From Cryptomeria japonica (taxonomy: Eukaryota; Streptophyta; Pinopsida; Cupressales; Cupressaceae): a DNA stretch of 64,000 nucleotides. Of the stretch, positions 10,937 through 23,579 are shown piece after piece; the first letter of the stretch is position 1; each line of letters starts with the position of its first letter. The translations under genes and the position numbers were made by a program. Under the pieces are notes generated by a model, which saw only the letters and a program-made list of their open reading frames with translations, was not told the DNA's origin and made no database searches. The DNA lies in assembly GCF_030272615.1 (NCBI RefSeq), contig NC_081406.1:482639900-482703899 (forward strand), read 5' to 3'.

Positions 10937-13092
10937 CTAGGGGCCTTATCCCAAAATCCACTTTATGAAGCCCAAAATCCCACATTCCTCTATTTTTAGG
11001 GTTTGCCATAACTCCTTCCCCTTTTATCCAATCACCTCCAAATTTTCCCATATTGTCCATCTCCAACTTTTCCTTCTTTGTCCCTCTTGGACAAATTTTT
11101 CCATTCCTTCATCTCTCCTCCAAAATCCCTATTTTTTGCTTGCCTATCCCTTGGAAAGTAGCAAAAACCTAGTCAAACACCTTTTACCCATCAAATTTTC
11201 CTCCAAATCCACATTTGTCATTAGTAAAAAAAATTTTATTCATGTTTTTCTACTTATTCCCAAAAATTCAAAAAATTTAATATTTTTGTCAGTTTGTTGT
11301 CTTTTGCAAGATGCTTGTTGAAGACTCCATTTTTCAAACTGCTAATCAAGTTGTTTTGCAGGTTGCCTAAGAAATCCAACCAAACATTGTGCATTTATTT
11401 AAATTAGGAACCTATATATTAATTAAAATGGAATGAACCATTGTCTTATGTGTCTTTAAGAAAAGCGTAAAAGTAGGAGAGTATGTTCTCTTCTAGCTAG
11501 ACGATCAGAAATCTAGACGCTCCAACCTTTTCTTGTTTTATTTCATGTTTACCTCTAGCAGGCCTGCCCTCCCAACTTTCTCTTTGAGAAGGTAAGAGGG
11601 GAATGACCCAAGTGAGTACACCTGGACCTGGGGTTCCCAACTCACTATAATAAATAGGCCATTGACTATGAAAGGGTCAATGGCTGGGGCTATATGAGAG
11701 TTCACTCTCACATTGGGTGCTTAGTAGTATCTTAGAGATCTCAATCATGCTTGCATGACTACTAAGTTATTGGTGCTTTGTTGGGCTATAGGCCTCAATT
11801 GCGCTTGTGCAACTTTGAAGGGTAGCTCCTAACAGGAAGACTTACTAAACACCTTGTTCATAGTGGCTAAAAACCTTCTAGTCATTGGTGCAGGAGGTCG
11901 AACCTCAAAGCCACCCATATTTTTATGGCCCTTAGTAGAGACACAAAGTTCGCCATGAGGATTTTTCATGGGAATTGATGCTTGGCTGCCCCGAGAAGTG
12001 AGTGCCATGGAGGGGAGCCAGTGGGGTCAAGCATCTAAGTGTCCGCTCTGGGTAAGCATAGCTAGGAAACTGATTGGGATCCAATGACTATTGTCCTTGC
12101 CAGCCTTAAGAATGTTGTATATGAGCATGAGTGTCTTTGAGATAATATGCATTTAATCATTGTGTTTTCTTTGTTTGATACATACTTGCCAAGAGAAGAC
12201 TAAAAACACATCACTATCCCCAAACACTTTGCAAAAACACTTGTCAAGACACAAACAAATTTCCAAGTCATTACCCACACAAAGTCCAAAATTGCGTCAA
12301 AACTCCATCTGTCCCATATTTCATAAGCCCAAGAGAGAATCTAAGAGTTCATCCTTTCCATCAACATTCAAGTTTGTCCTTTGAAACACCTACTATCGTC
12401 CAAATCAGGGTGGTCGTATCCCTTCGTACAACTTGCCATTCGAATTGATCCTCCATTAAGTCATGTTCATGCTAAAGACAACCTAGTCATCAAGTTTCTT
12501 CTAAACCATCACTACCATACCTCCTCCATCAATCATCCTCAAATTTCCCAAGGACTTAGCACATCAAATCAATCTCCCTCCACTATCAAATCAATTATCA
12601 AAATTCAAATCCAATCATCCTCTTATCTAATTTAACATCGCATTAAGGTTACATGCCTTGTGAAATTCCATTTAGACCTCATCATTAATCAATTGGCTCT
12701 TGTGCTTGAAGGGGAATCCTCTCCAAGCACCTTTTGCCTAATCCTTTTGAGTCGATCAAGACTCTTAACTCACGTCTTTACTTTTCTTAGGGTCATTAGC
12801 CAACCCTTGGTATAAGAGAGGCTTTTTAATCATCAATCCAAGGTCTAAATTCTACACAACTTGGCAACCACCTTACTTATGGTTGCATCCACCACCTAAA
12901 ATCCTCATCCAAGGACTAAGGTGTCAAATCCTATTCAAATCCAGGCTCTAATCCAAGAACCATACCAGTCAACAAAATCCCTTGTTATAAAAGACAAAAT
13001 CCAAAATTCCACAAATATCTTTCTAAGTCCTTTCATCACAAATTTCCCCCTCCAAACGTTTCCAAGGTTACATTGGTGGTGGTGCACCTTCT
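10937..13092 (+). other. Gypsy-1 leader region without recognised genes
   Basis: About 2.1 kb lies between the misplaced Copia piece and gag. It is pyrimidine-rich in places (11000-11300, 12200-12600). I see no protein motif, LTR end or primer-binding site; the original site was probably lost with the rearrangement at 10936. Open stretches (10965-11321, 12381-12635) show no recognisable domain. Confidence 0.5.
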
Positions 13093-14651
13093 TTGGCTCA
13101 CCCAATTCTTGGGGCAAATACAATTCATCGTTATCAAAGTCCACAACAAGACCTCATGAAGGAAATTCAAGACATGAAAAATATCATCAAGGACATGAAA
13201 CAAAGGACTAATAAAAAGAAAACTTACTCATTCAAAGAGTTTTGCCCTTGTCCTTATGACCTGTCTATATCAGTTGCACCCTATCCCTTGGGAATTGAGA
13301 TCCCCAAATTCACCAAGTATGAAGGCAAAGGAGACCCTCGCAACCATGTCCAAGAATTCCACATCATATTCCAAGAAGTCTCCTATAGTGACCTTTATCT
13401 TCACAGACTCTTTCGCAAGAGTCTCATGGGCGATGCCCTTGCATGGTTCTCATCTCTACTGTGAGGTTCCATTGTCTCCTTTCCAGACTTGGTAGAAAAA
13501 TTTGTGGCCCAATATTCTTACAACATGGTTAATGATGTTTCTATGATGGACCTATGCAATACAAAACAAAGGCCCAGAGAAACCTTTGCCAATTTCCTAC
13601 AAAGATGGCAACATCTTATCAAAAAATTCCAGTGGGACATGCCAGAACAACATCAAATTGAACTATTTCAAAAGAACTTGGCACCTGAACTTTCAAGACC
13701 CTTAATATCCCAATGTATCAAATCCTTCCAAAAATTGACCGATATGGGCCTCGCCCTTGAACGTGTCTTGTTGGAGGAAGGAACCTTGAAACATTACCAG
13801 AAGTGCCAAAATTTTGGTCTAAGAACAAAAACGTGGTCAATGATGGTGTAACTGATGCAAAGCGGGTCCAAACCATGGCCGCTCCCCCAAAATCCACCAC
13901 CAATAATCATCAATTCAATAATCAAAACAATCAAAATCAATCCCAAAAACCTCACAACAATGTCTCAATCCAGGGATGACCACCCCGATCGAATAACCAG
14001 ACTCCAAGAGACTTCACTCCTCTAGCTGACCCTATTGAAATGGTGTTTCAAAAACTTGTCCAAGTAGGTGTAGTGGTTTTTCCAATCACTCGCCCGTTTG
14101 ACCCCAATCAACCTAAACCAAGATGGTATAATGAAAATGAGTATTGTGAATACCATCGTATCAAGGGACATGATACACAAAAGTGTATGAAATTGAAGAT
14201 CTACATACAAGATCTCATTGATAGAGGTGAGATTGAAGTAGCAAATGTAAAACCTGGTAATAACAATGACAAACTCAAAATGTACCAGGAACCCTTTCTG
14301 AAGCATGATAAAGGAAAAGGCTCATCATCTAATGTAGTGGGTTATGACTATGCTAATCACATAACGGGCTTTGATTTTTTAGTAGGTCACATTGAACCTC
14401 CAGACAATCATATCAATGTCATAACCATCCAAGGAGTTAATCCTCCTTCTTCCCAAAGAAAACCAAATCCTGCTAGGATATTCATTCAAGGCGCCACGCC
14501 TTCCACCTCCCATTTCCAGAATGATTACAGTGTAACTACACACCAAGGTAAAGTCACCATCCAAGGAGTCTCTCCCCCACCAAATCCACCACCCATGTCT
14601 TCCACCCGCCGATATGACCTCTTGGACCAACTTGGGAAGACCCCTACTTAG
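13093..14651 (+). pseudogene. gag: Gypsy-1 gag (broken)
   Basis: A retrotransposon gag domain is readable at about 13230-13790 (GDPRNHVQEF, DALAWFSSL, then LVEKFVAQYS and RPRETFANFLQRW). A stop at about 13462 and another at 13849 break it. Nucleocapsid-like sequence resumes at 14040-14651 with YCEYHRIKGHDTQKC, a C-x2-H-x4-H-x4-C motif, followed by IQDLIDRGEI. That is usual for Tat-like Gypsy gag. The start is uncertain because no clear leader or first exon could be fixed. The product would have formed the cytoplasmic particle. Confidence 0.8.
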
Positions 14652-14843
14652 ATCTCCATTTTGGAACTTCTTAAGACTTCCTTGGTCCATAAAGAAATTT
14701 TGGAACAAGCCTTTCTCGAATCACGTGTTCCTGATAACATCAACGCCACCCAATTCCAAGCCCTCATTGGAAACCTTGCTGCCTAGCAGCACCTTGTATT
14801 TACCTCCAAAGATGCTCCCATAGATGAAGACCATAACAAACCT

Positions 14844-15500
14844 TTGCACATCGAAGCTCTTATCTACAAGCATAAGCTCAAATGTATCCTAATAGACGGT
14901 GGATCTGGGCTTAATCTGTGTACATACAAATTAATAAAACAATTGGGACTTTTTGAGGATCTGATAGACACATCAGGAAGAATAACAATAAAGGCATATG
15001 ATGATGTAGAAAGAGTTTCAAAGGGCATGATCACCTTACCTCTTCAAGTGGGCCCCATTACAATTGAAACCCCTTGCCAAGTACTAGATCTTGATCTCCC
15101 CTACAACATTCTCCTTGGTTGGCCATGGATTCACTCCTTGAAGGCTGTACCCTCCACCTATCACCAATGCATCAAATTCCCCTTCAATGGAAGAGAGATA
15201 ACTATCAAAAGTGATCCACAACCCTTCCAGTATTGTAAACTCCTAGAGGAAAACCATCCATATCATTGCCCATTAAATAGATCCTCACTAATGCATCCCT
15301 CTAACACATCAAATGTTGCCTCCACATCATCCCAACCAGATAATCAAATCAAGATCTTGGACAATGGCTATGGAGAATACAAATTGGAGGATGTCTTATT
15401 AATAGGCAACCTCCCTCTCTCTCCTAAGTCATTTGGCAAACCAAAAGAGCTCAAAAAGGACCCAAAACTAGTCATGCAATGCCAAAATACCACCTTCTAG
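14844..15500 (+). pseudogene. pol: Gypsy-1 aspartic protease region
   Basis: This segment is open for 218 codons. The active-site strand reads CILIDGGSGLNL (about 14883-14916), a D-G-G-S form in place of the usual D-S/T-G. DLPYNILLGWPWIHSLKAVPS, the typical end of retroviral-type proteases, follows at about 15093-15155. It would cleave the Gag-Pol polyprotein. A stop at 14650 and changes of frame separate it from gag, and a stop at 15498 from the next segment. Confidence 0.78.
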
Positions 15501-15551
15501 CAATGGGGCCCACTTAATGAGGAGAGCCTTGAAGAAGATGTCTCTTCCTAG

Positions 15552-15938
15552 TTGTACCGGGAAGAGGATGATGATCCAGCAAGAATATCCAAAAAAATGT
15601 ACCCAAAAGCATCTGCCATAGTTGAAAGAATAGGTTACAAAGGACATGGCCTGGGACCAAAGGAGAAAGGAAGAAAAACACCCATAAATCCTATCTCCTA
15701 CAGATACAACAGAAGCTTGGGGTACACCCTAGTGCCTAAGGTTACTATCGCTGGTGCCCCTTCTAGTCCTTCTTTGGATATCGAAAGCGCTGACAAAGAG
15801 GAATTCCATGAAATGCCTTATGAATATGAGAAAGATATCTTCCTTGACACTTACATCAATACCATCACCCTCGTAACCCCTCCCACTTCACATGAGCTAC
15901 ATCTTGTCCATCCTGAACTCATTGACTGGGGCCAATGA
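15552..15938 (+). pseudogene. G-patch-like segment between protease and RT of Gypsy-1
   Basis: After the acidic start YREEDDDP lies AIVERIGYKGHGLGPKEKGR (about 15620-15680), which resembles a G-patch: hydrophobic-G-Y-x-G-x-G-L-G, then lysine and a proline-isoleucine end. G-patch segments in this position are known from some Tat/Ogre elements and may bind RNA or helicases; a role here is inference. The segment is in the same polyprotein as protease and RT but is separated from both by stops. Confidence 0.6.
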
Positions 15939-16265
15939 GACAAACCTACTTTAGATATCTGCACCGATGATAATGCTCTCATTGCTCTCCTAATGGTGTG
16001 AAACCTGGAAGATTGTAACAAAATCGAGGGTATTCAACTACACAAAAAGGGATACTTTGGTAGTCAAGTCAATGCCCTTAGCCACAAAAAAGATAATAAA
16101 AGGAAAAGACATGATTCCCTAGGTGAAAACCTCCCTGAGGCACCTTTGGATGAACAAAAAATAAAAACAAAGGGCATATCCGAAAGTGAAAACTTGGAAA
16201 AGGAACTTGACAATGAGGGACTTGACCTCCCTACCATTGGTTACCTTCCATAGGACAAATCAAAT

Positions 16266-17750
16266 TTGTTGATAGAAGAAAAAGACAACATCAACATGGG
16301 CACCGAAGTCATTCTGAAAAATGTGCACATTGCCAAATCCTTCACAGAAATAGAGAAACAAGACTTCATCAACTTCCTTACAGAGGTAAAAATCAATTTT
16401 GCATGGTCCTATTCCGATATGCCAAGGTTGGATCCTGCCTTGGTGGTTCACAATCTCGCCGTCCACCCAGATGCAAAACCTGTAAAACAAAAATTTCGCA
16501 AAATGTACCCACATATTGCACTCCTAGTCAAGGCGGAACTCCAAAAGATGTTAGACGCATAATTTATCAAACTAGTAGACTATGCTGAATGGGTCTCTAA
16601 CATTGTACCTATTGGCAAACCTACCGAGGGCATCCGCATCTGCACAGATTTTTGAGATCTAAATAGAGCTTGTCCTAAAGATGATTTCCCGCTCCCCAGT
16701 ATAGACATGATTGTGGACCTTATAGCAGGACATGAAATGCTATTGCTAATGGATGGGTTTTCTAGATACAACCAAATTAGGATAGCAGATGAGGATCAAC
16801 ATAAAACTGCATTCACAACACCATGGAGTACTTTATGTTATCGGGTCATTCCTTTTGGTCTCAAAAATGCTGGAGCTACGTACCAACATGCCATCACAAC
16901 AATTTTTCGTGACCTCTTACATAAAATTATGGAGGACTATGTGGATGATCTGCTAGGCAAATCTAAGACAAGACAAGAACACATTCCCATTCTAAAGCAG
17001 ATCTTTGAAAGATTAAAAAAATACAAACTGCGCCTGAATCCCAAAAAGTGTGTGTTCGGAGTCACATCAAGAAAATTATTAGGATTCATTGTTTCTCGCA
17101 GAGGCATCGAGGTCAATCCTGCAAAAGTAAAAGCTATCATGGAAATGCCTCCACCAAAAACTCTTAGACAATTGTGCAGTCTCCAGGGAAAACTCCAATT
17201 TGTTAGACATTTTATTTCACAACTAGTAGATAAGTGCCATCCATTTGCACACCTCCTGCGTAAAGACACAAAATTCAAATGGGACTACTTATGTCAAAAG
17301 GCCTTTGATAAATTAAAAGAATATCTAACATCACCTCTAGTTTTGATGCCACCTACCCCCAGAAAACCCCTCATTTTGTACATATGTGCTACTATAGTGG
17401 CATTGGGGGCATTATTGGCGCAAACAGATGATCAAGTGAAGGAACATGCCATTTACTACATCAGTCGAACATTGGTAGGATATGAACTCAATTACACCCC
17501 CATTGAAAGAGCATGTTTGGCATTAGTGTTTAGCATATAGAAACTATGACACTATATGCTAAACAACAAGACAAAATTAATTGCTAAAATTGATCCACTT
17601 AAATATCTCCCGTCAAAAGTTGCTCTCACTAGTAGAACTGCCAAATGGGTCATGCTCCTAAGTGAGTTTGACATCGAATATGTGGATAGAAACACAATCA
17701 AGGGACAAGTCATTGCAGATTAGTTGGCTGAAGCTCCACTTCCAGGTGAC
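16266..17750 (+). pseudogene. pol: Gypsy-1 reverse transcriptase and RNase H (broken)
   Basis: The connection peptide before RT is at 16266-16562. RT follows with a stop inside ICTDF*DLN (about 16654), then 277 open codons (16707-17540). These include LMDGFSRYNQI, the substrate-binding FGLKNAGATYQ, and the catalytic YVDD at 16938-16949. The thumb and connection carry LGFIVSRRGIEVNP. The retroviral-type RNase H region follows (PLILYICATIVALGALLAQ to ALVFSI) and breaks at 17538. It ends near 17750 with stops. Most key residues survive, so decay is mainly by nonsense changes. Confidence 0.88.
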
Positions 17751-17819
17751 CATCCTATTCTCATAGAATTACCAGATGAGTTCATTATGACTGTTTCCAC
17801 ATCCTCCACATGGCAATTA

Positions 17820-18190
17820 TAATTTGATGGCTCCTGCACCCAAAATGGATCAGGGGCAGGAATATTATTGGTCACACCTCAAGGAGTTAGCATCCCCAAA
17901 TCATACAAGATAGCCTTTGCATGTACCAATAACATAGCATAATATGAGGCACTCATCACAGGTTTGCGTCTGGCTATCCACTTTAAAATAAAGGAGTTAC
18001 AAGTTTATGGTGATTCTCAGCTTGTTCTAAAACAAGTCAATGATGAGTACCAGACAAAAGATGATAAACTCCTTCCTTACCGTACCATGGTCGAAGATCT
18101 TAAGAAACATTTCATAGCAATCACATTTAATCAAATCCCACGAACAAACAACAGGGCTACAAATGCAATGGCCACCATTGGCTCCCTCCT
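17820..18190 (+). pseudogene. Second, archaeal-type RNase H (aRNH) of Gypsy-1
   Basis: FDGSCTQNGSGAGILLVTP supplies the first catalytic D, YEALITGLRLAI the E, and VYGDSQLVLKQVNDEY the next D. RTNNRATNAMA aligns with the family's last acidic region, where D appears changed. This extra RNase H between the normal RNase H and integrase is typical of the Tat group of plant Gypsy elements. Two stops (about 17820 and 17940) interrupt it. Confidence 0.8.
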
Positions 18191-18219
18191 TCAAATGTCA
18201 GCACATAGTCAGAAGTGCG

Positions 18220-19560
18220 AGTTCTTGGTTGAGCAATTATTTATACCAGCATATGACCTACCAGAGTTTGAAATTGTGTGTGTTCTCGTTAGTCCCGAGT
18301 CCCCTTGGTACCAAGAAACCTTCGCTTTCCTCAAAGACAACAACATTCCCCCACATCTCACAAAAACCCAACAACAAACCTTCATCCACCGATGTGCTCG
18401 TTACACCATCCTCGGAGACACCCTATTCAGAAGGCATATCAATGGTTCCCTCCTAATATGTTTAGATAAATAAGAGGCAGAAAGGGCATTACGTGAAGTA
18501 CACGAGGGTATCTATGGGGCACACTCAAGTGGGCTCACATTGGCTAAAAAGATTTTGAGAATAGGATACTATTGGCCTAAAATGGAGGTAGATGCATATA
18601 ATTATGTGAAGAAATGGATCCCTTGCCAGAAACATGGCGACAAAATTCATGCACCATCACAAGAATTGCAGCCATTTATAACACCATGGCCTTTCTCACA
18701 GTGGGGGCTCGATCTCATTGGGAAAATCCACCCTTCATCTTCCAATGGACATAAATTCATTATCACCGCCACCAAATACTTCACCAAGTGGGTAGAGGCT
18801 ATCCCTCTTACTTTCACCATCGGCAAGCAAATATCCAAATTCATCCTGAACTATCTAATCTGCCGGTATGGCATCCCAAAAGTTATTATCATAGATAATG
18901 GCAAACAATTTAAAAACTAGGATGTTAAAGAACTCTACCAAAAATTCAACATCCAACATCACTTCTCCACCCCATATTATCCCCAAGGCAATGACCAAGC
19001 TTAGGCTTCTAATAAAACCTTAATCAAAATCCTCAAAAAGATAGCCAATGAAGTTGGTCATGATTGGCACCTCCAACTCCATTCTGCTTTTTGGGCCTAC
19101 CACACCTCCATCCGCACCCCCACAGGCACCATCCCTTATTCCCTGGTCTTTGGTTTCAAAGCCATCCTTCCCCTTGAGATCGAGATCCCCTCTCTAAGGG
19201 TATCACTACAAAACATCCTACCAGAGGAAGAATATACAATTGCTCGCTTACAAGAGCTAGAATTATTAGATGAAATGCACCTCAAGGCCTTGAACCATCT
19301 CCGGGTATATCAAAACTGCTTGTGTATGAGTTATCACAAAAAAGTCAGAACCCGGAAATTCCAAGTTGGTGTTCTTGTCCTCATGGAGAGTCAAAAAAAT
19401 CTATAAGAAAGAGAAAAGAAAGGCAAGTTCGAGCCTAATTGGCCTAGAACATATGTAATCACAACAAAATATGGATTAGGAGCTTATTAGTTGACTACTC
19501 TTGAAGGCGATCCTTTGGATGATCCAATGAATATCATGCACCTCAAAAGATTTTATGCTT
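18220..19560 (+). pseudogene. pol: Gypsy-1 integrase (broken, catalytic Glu codon is a stop)
   Basis: The H2C2 zinc-binding segment is at about 18500-18640 (HEGIYGAHSSG, WIPCQKH), with the first cysteine of the pair replaced by W. The core starts at WGLDLIGKIH (first D) and continues through IIIDNGKQF (second D) to about 18900. A stop lies at 18918. In the helix with the third catalytic residue the sequence reads QGNDQA-stop-ASNKTL, where TAG at 19002-19004 replaces the expected Glu. The C-terminal part is readable to HLKRFYA near 19558. Confidence 0.86.
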
Positions 19561-21476
19561 ACTCCTCAAAAATTCTTAAATTGTCAAAAAAATCAAGAAA
19601 AAAATAAAAATAAAAAAAATGAGAAAAAGATCCTGAAAAAATCGTCACTTTGGTGAAAACCTGGCAAACAGGCGCCTTATGACACAAAAAAATTAAAAAA
19701 TTAGAAAAACAAAGAAAAACAATTTGTCCACCAGTGAAAACCACTTTGTGGTGCTATGGACAAGTACCTTGGTGAAAACCTCTATGCAAGTGCCAAGGTA
19801 AATAACCAAATCCATTGTCTAGCATGTCGATACTACAAATCATCCACCATCCAGCCCACCCATGCACAACATTCCTTCTTTTCTGCCTCCCAATAAAACA
19901 TGTGTATGATGATTAGTCTTCACTTGAGTCATGAACAAGGAATGTCCCATTAAAACTGAGCTTTTATACCTCGATGTAAGCTTCAAGAAGTCTTGAGAAG
20001 CAATCCCAAATCCACTAGTCACTCTCCAAAAGCATAGAATCACTTGCCTAATCCAAAATCCCACTTTGCCCTAGGGATGACCCCTTCCCTCACCTAGCAA
20101 CCTAATCCTTCATCCTAGTTCTACTCTTGGCAAGAGGTATCATTTGGTTGCAAGGAAGTGACTTGTTAGATTTTTTTAGATCTTTTCATATAGACTTGCA
20201 TCTTTTGCCCTATGACTGCCACTATTAACGACTGCCTGGGTTCTTCCATATCCAGGTACATTATGATAGGTGCATACTAAGGCATATTGCATAGTATGGC
20301 ATATTTTGGATCCCTCTTGTATAAATCGGCGACCTGGTACTAGTATTTATCAACACTTACCTTCTCATGTACAAGAGGTATCAGTGTGTTTGAGGGTTTC
20401 CTTGCACAAACCCACAACTTTTTATTAGTGTTTCTTAACACTTGCATTGTTGTGTGCAAGAAATTCCCGTTTGTCTACAGAGTCAGTCCACGCCCTGGGT
20501 TTCTCATGGCATCCTGATTTCTATAATCAGTGGTGCAAGCCACTCAGGGCAACATCAAACTAGGTTGGCTCTCCACATTTGTTGCGCACAAAATCTCACC
20601 ATCATTCCATCAAATCCTAAACTCAATAATCCCACGGAGTTCTCAATTTCCCCCACTTCCCATCTATTCCATATTCTTCTATCTAAGATCATTGTGTTAT
20701 TATTGGCATATTCCCTCTTTTAATTAATTTATTCACATCATGTAAAGTGCATTTCTTAGACAATCATTTTTTTTCCACAAAATATTTACCATATAAGATT
20801 GCATCACATAAATAAAAAATACACTCATCCATATAGCATTACATTTAGATTGCATCATAAATCATTCACACATATGTATTTATACATAAAGTATAAAAAA
20901 AACTCATCATGCATTCAAAAACTATGTCAGCAACACATCATAAACATACATACATAAGCATCCACTTTGCATCACAAAATAGGTCAGCATAGCACATCCA
21001 TGATTGCATCCATATATGACATCATAAGACAAACAAAAATAATCCATCATAATAAATGCTACACATCATCTGTCACCAATTGAATCATGTATACATATAT
21101 ATATAAAGAGGAAAATATGTCCATCATGATACAATGACCCCTCATTGGGTCTATTGTGGTGTATATGGGCCCCCATGAGGGCCCATCTTCCCCCGCGGTC
21201 TCACCTCTCCTATTCTTGTTTCCAAAATTCTTCACGATTGCTTCATATTTCTTCCTCATTTATTCCTTCCACCCTGATTCTTCTTCCTCTTTTTTTTTTT
21301 CAAGAATTTTTCGTCCTTTTTTTTGAAAAAATTCTCGAGGGGGCATACACCTCCCATGCTTGACACTGGGGCATCTTTTTCTTCCTCTATCTTCTACACA
21401 TCGCCAAAATGTAGATGCTTCAAAATAATTATATTTAATTATTTTTAATTCCTCACATAATTAATTTTGATTCTGA
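19561..21476 (+). other. Gypsy-1 3' noncoding region
   Basis: About 1.9 kb lies between integrase and the tandem repeats. I see no domain on either strand; unlike Gypsy-2 and Gypsy-3 I find no plant mobile domain here. Near its end, at 21410-21470, AATGTAGATGCTTCAAAATA and the following AT-rich stretch resemble the start of the Gypsy LTR, about 430 bp before the true LTR start. Confidence 0.5.
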
Positions 21477-21770
21477 TCATGTCTTATACAGGATGAATCC
21501 TTCCTGAAACTAGACGTTGTGATCAATCTTGTCTTATACAGGATGAATCCTTTTTGAAACTGGACACTCTGATCATGTCTTATACAAGATGAATCCTTCC
21601 TAAAACTAGACGTTGTGATCAATCATGTCTTATACAGGATGAATCCTTCCTAAAACCAGACGTTGTGATCAATCATGTCTTATACAGGATGAATCCTTCA
21701 TGAAACTAGACACTTTGATCATCTTTGTCTTATACAGGATGAATCCTTCCTAAAACTAGACTGAATCTAG
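21477..21770 (+). repeat. Six tandem repeats of about 50 bp before the Gypsy-1 3' LTR
   Basis: GTCTTATACAGGATGAATCC recurs with starts at 21481, 21531, 21577, 21627, 21677 and 21727, spacing 46 or 50 bp. Each unit continues with CTGAAACTAGACGTT-like sequence and GATCAAT. Tandem repeats in this place are common in Tat-type elements. Confidence 0.9.
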
Positions 21771-21832
21771 ACCTTATCGATCGAATCAAAAAAGATTATT
21801 CTTTGAATCAATGCATCATTACACCTCGCTTC

Positions 21833-21846
21833 AAAGAGGGGCAAAA
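21833..21846 (+). promoter_or_regulatory. Polypurine tract of Gypsy-1
   Basis: AAAGAGGGGCAAAA ends directly at the LTR start TGTAGACACC. The same tract, reversed, precedes the Gypsy-3 LTR at 38519. Confidence 0.8.
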
Positions 21847-23142
21847 TGTAGACACCTAAAAGTAAATATTTTTAATTACTTTTAATTCCTCACATAATTA
21901 ATTAATTAATTATGTTAATTCAAATTCTCTTCAATATTAATTAATTATAATTGATATTGTCACTATAGTATGTGACTGATTTATTTAATAAATCAATCCC
22001 TTTCTTTATTCTTCTAAAAATTGAATTCTTACAAATCTCCCTCTTAGCTAATTAATTTCAATTAACTAGTTAACCCACATGCTTCCTACAAACCATCTTC
22101 TTAATTCATCATTAACCTAATAAAGTCTTCTAGAAACTCTCTAAACTCACTTAACCTTATTCTTTTAATTTTTAATTTCCTCCACTCATTCTCTCTCCTA
22201 GTCAAATCCTCCTACAAATCCTAAGGCCACCTAACATTTCCTCTAATCCCCCTCCTAATGAGTTGCTAATGGCTAATCATCATGATTAGCTATGAAGTCA
22301 ACTCCTTGTCCCTTCCATCCAACCACTAGCTTTTAATGCTCTTTTCCTAGGTGAATGTGAGATCTTCAAAATCTCACAATCCTCTAGCCATCCCCTCTCC
22401 CAAAGAATTTTTAATTCCTTCTTATTCCTCCAGTCCCCATGATTATCCCTTTTTGGAGAATTTTAAATTCCTCCTCCCCATTCTAAAAATAATGTCACAT
22501 CCGTTGCCCCTCTCAAGGCACATGGGGAAGTCTTCCCAATGCACTTTGCTCTTCTCGAGGTACCCTGGGAAGACATCCCAATGTACCTTGAGAAGTGTGG
22601 AGACAAGAAATGCCTTTAAGCCATATCTCTTGGTCTCCACACCCTCTTTTGGGCCTTGTGTGAGCTCACAAGCAATCCTAGCCCTTCATCTTGAATCCAT
22701 CCTATCCATCCATTCTTCCTCTCCTCTTCCTATAAATTGAGTACTCCATCCCTCCATTCTTCATCTCCAAGTTCAGTAATCTTATGCTGCCCTTTTGAGC
22801 CTAGAAAAATCATTTTACCATCCTTATCATGTAAAAATCATCCTACATCCACACTTAATCATCGCATTTCCATCATCTTCCAAATCCATTCCATTTGTGC
22901 ACAATATTGGAGAGACATCCACATCAAGCAAGCAAGAGGAGCACATCAAGTGGAGCATCATCCAAGGGCGCCTTCACTTCATCAAGCTCCATCCGAAGGA
23001 GAAGGTATAAGGTTTGTGAGGTATATGCATTCTTATTCTTGTTTTAAGCATTTCAAATTATGTCTTTCAATATTGTATGATTATATGTTTGATTTGCATG
23101 CTTATTAACTAATCCACCTCACAGGTCTTTTTCCCCTCTTCA
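21847..23142 (+). repeat. Gypsy-1 3' LTR
   Basis: TGTAGACACC to CCTCTTCA, 1296 bp, matching 8381-9508. A TATA box candidate TATAAATT is at 22731-22738. It is followed by CCAAC (23143-23147) and the Copia-2 polypurine tract. Confidence 0.9.
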
Positions 23143-23147
23143 CCAAC

Positions 23148-23163
23148 AATCTCCCCCTTTGGA
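23148..23163 (-). promoter_or_regulatory. Polypurine tract of Copia-2
   Basis: In reverse: CCAAAGGGGGAGATTG, next to the TGTTGG LTR head that Gypsy-1 split. Confidence 0.8.
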
Positions 23164-23579
23164 ATTGACGGCAATATATGAATGTGAAAAATAGTCAATG
23201 CAAAGAAAGAAGATATCACTAGCAAACTCCCCCTAAGATCAAGATAGATAAAGAATTTTTTCACATTATCTCTCTCCCCCTTTGACAAGAATACCAAAGA
23301 TCACCAAAACAAAAATTCAAATTCTCTCCCAAAATAGAATCAAGAATCTCTCCCGCTTGGGACACACAACCAAATCAACAAACTACTCCAACAAAGGAGC
23401 AACACCAACTCATCAATCCAGATAAATAGATTAAGGCTCTTAATTCCATCGGATTGATGCAACTCAATGCATCTAATTCTCATTAGGAGGGGTGGATACC
23501 CCTAACTTGTCTCTCAAATAGACAAATGTATCTGCAGGGAAAGGCTTAGTGAAAATATCAGCAATTTATTCCTTTGTAG

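Larger units (their letters stand above)
8381..23142 (+). mobile_element. Gypsy-1: Tat-like Ty3/Gypsy inserted in Copia-2
   Basis: The outer flanks are CCAAC at 8376-8380 and 23143-23147. LTRs start TGTAGACACC and end CCTCTTCA. The coding order is gag, protease, RT, RNase H, second RNase H, integrase, and integrase after RT is the Ty3/Gypsy order. The second RNase H, long 3' noncoding region and tandem repeats before the 3' LTR point to the Tat group. All coding parts contain stops. The left LTR is followed by a third CCAAC and 1.43 kb of Copia-2 instead of a Gypsy primer-binding site. Confidence 0.88.

Noticed and set aside
21477-21770. Considered as a CRISPR-like array because of 50-bp regular spacing
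   Set aside because: The repeated unit covers the whole period with no variable spacers, and the DNA is plant nuclear.
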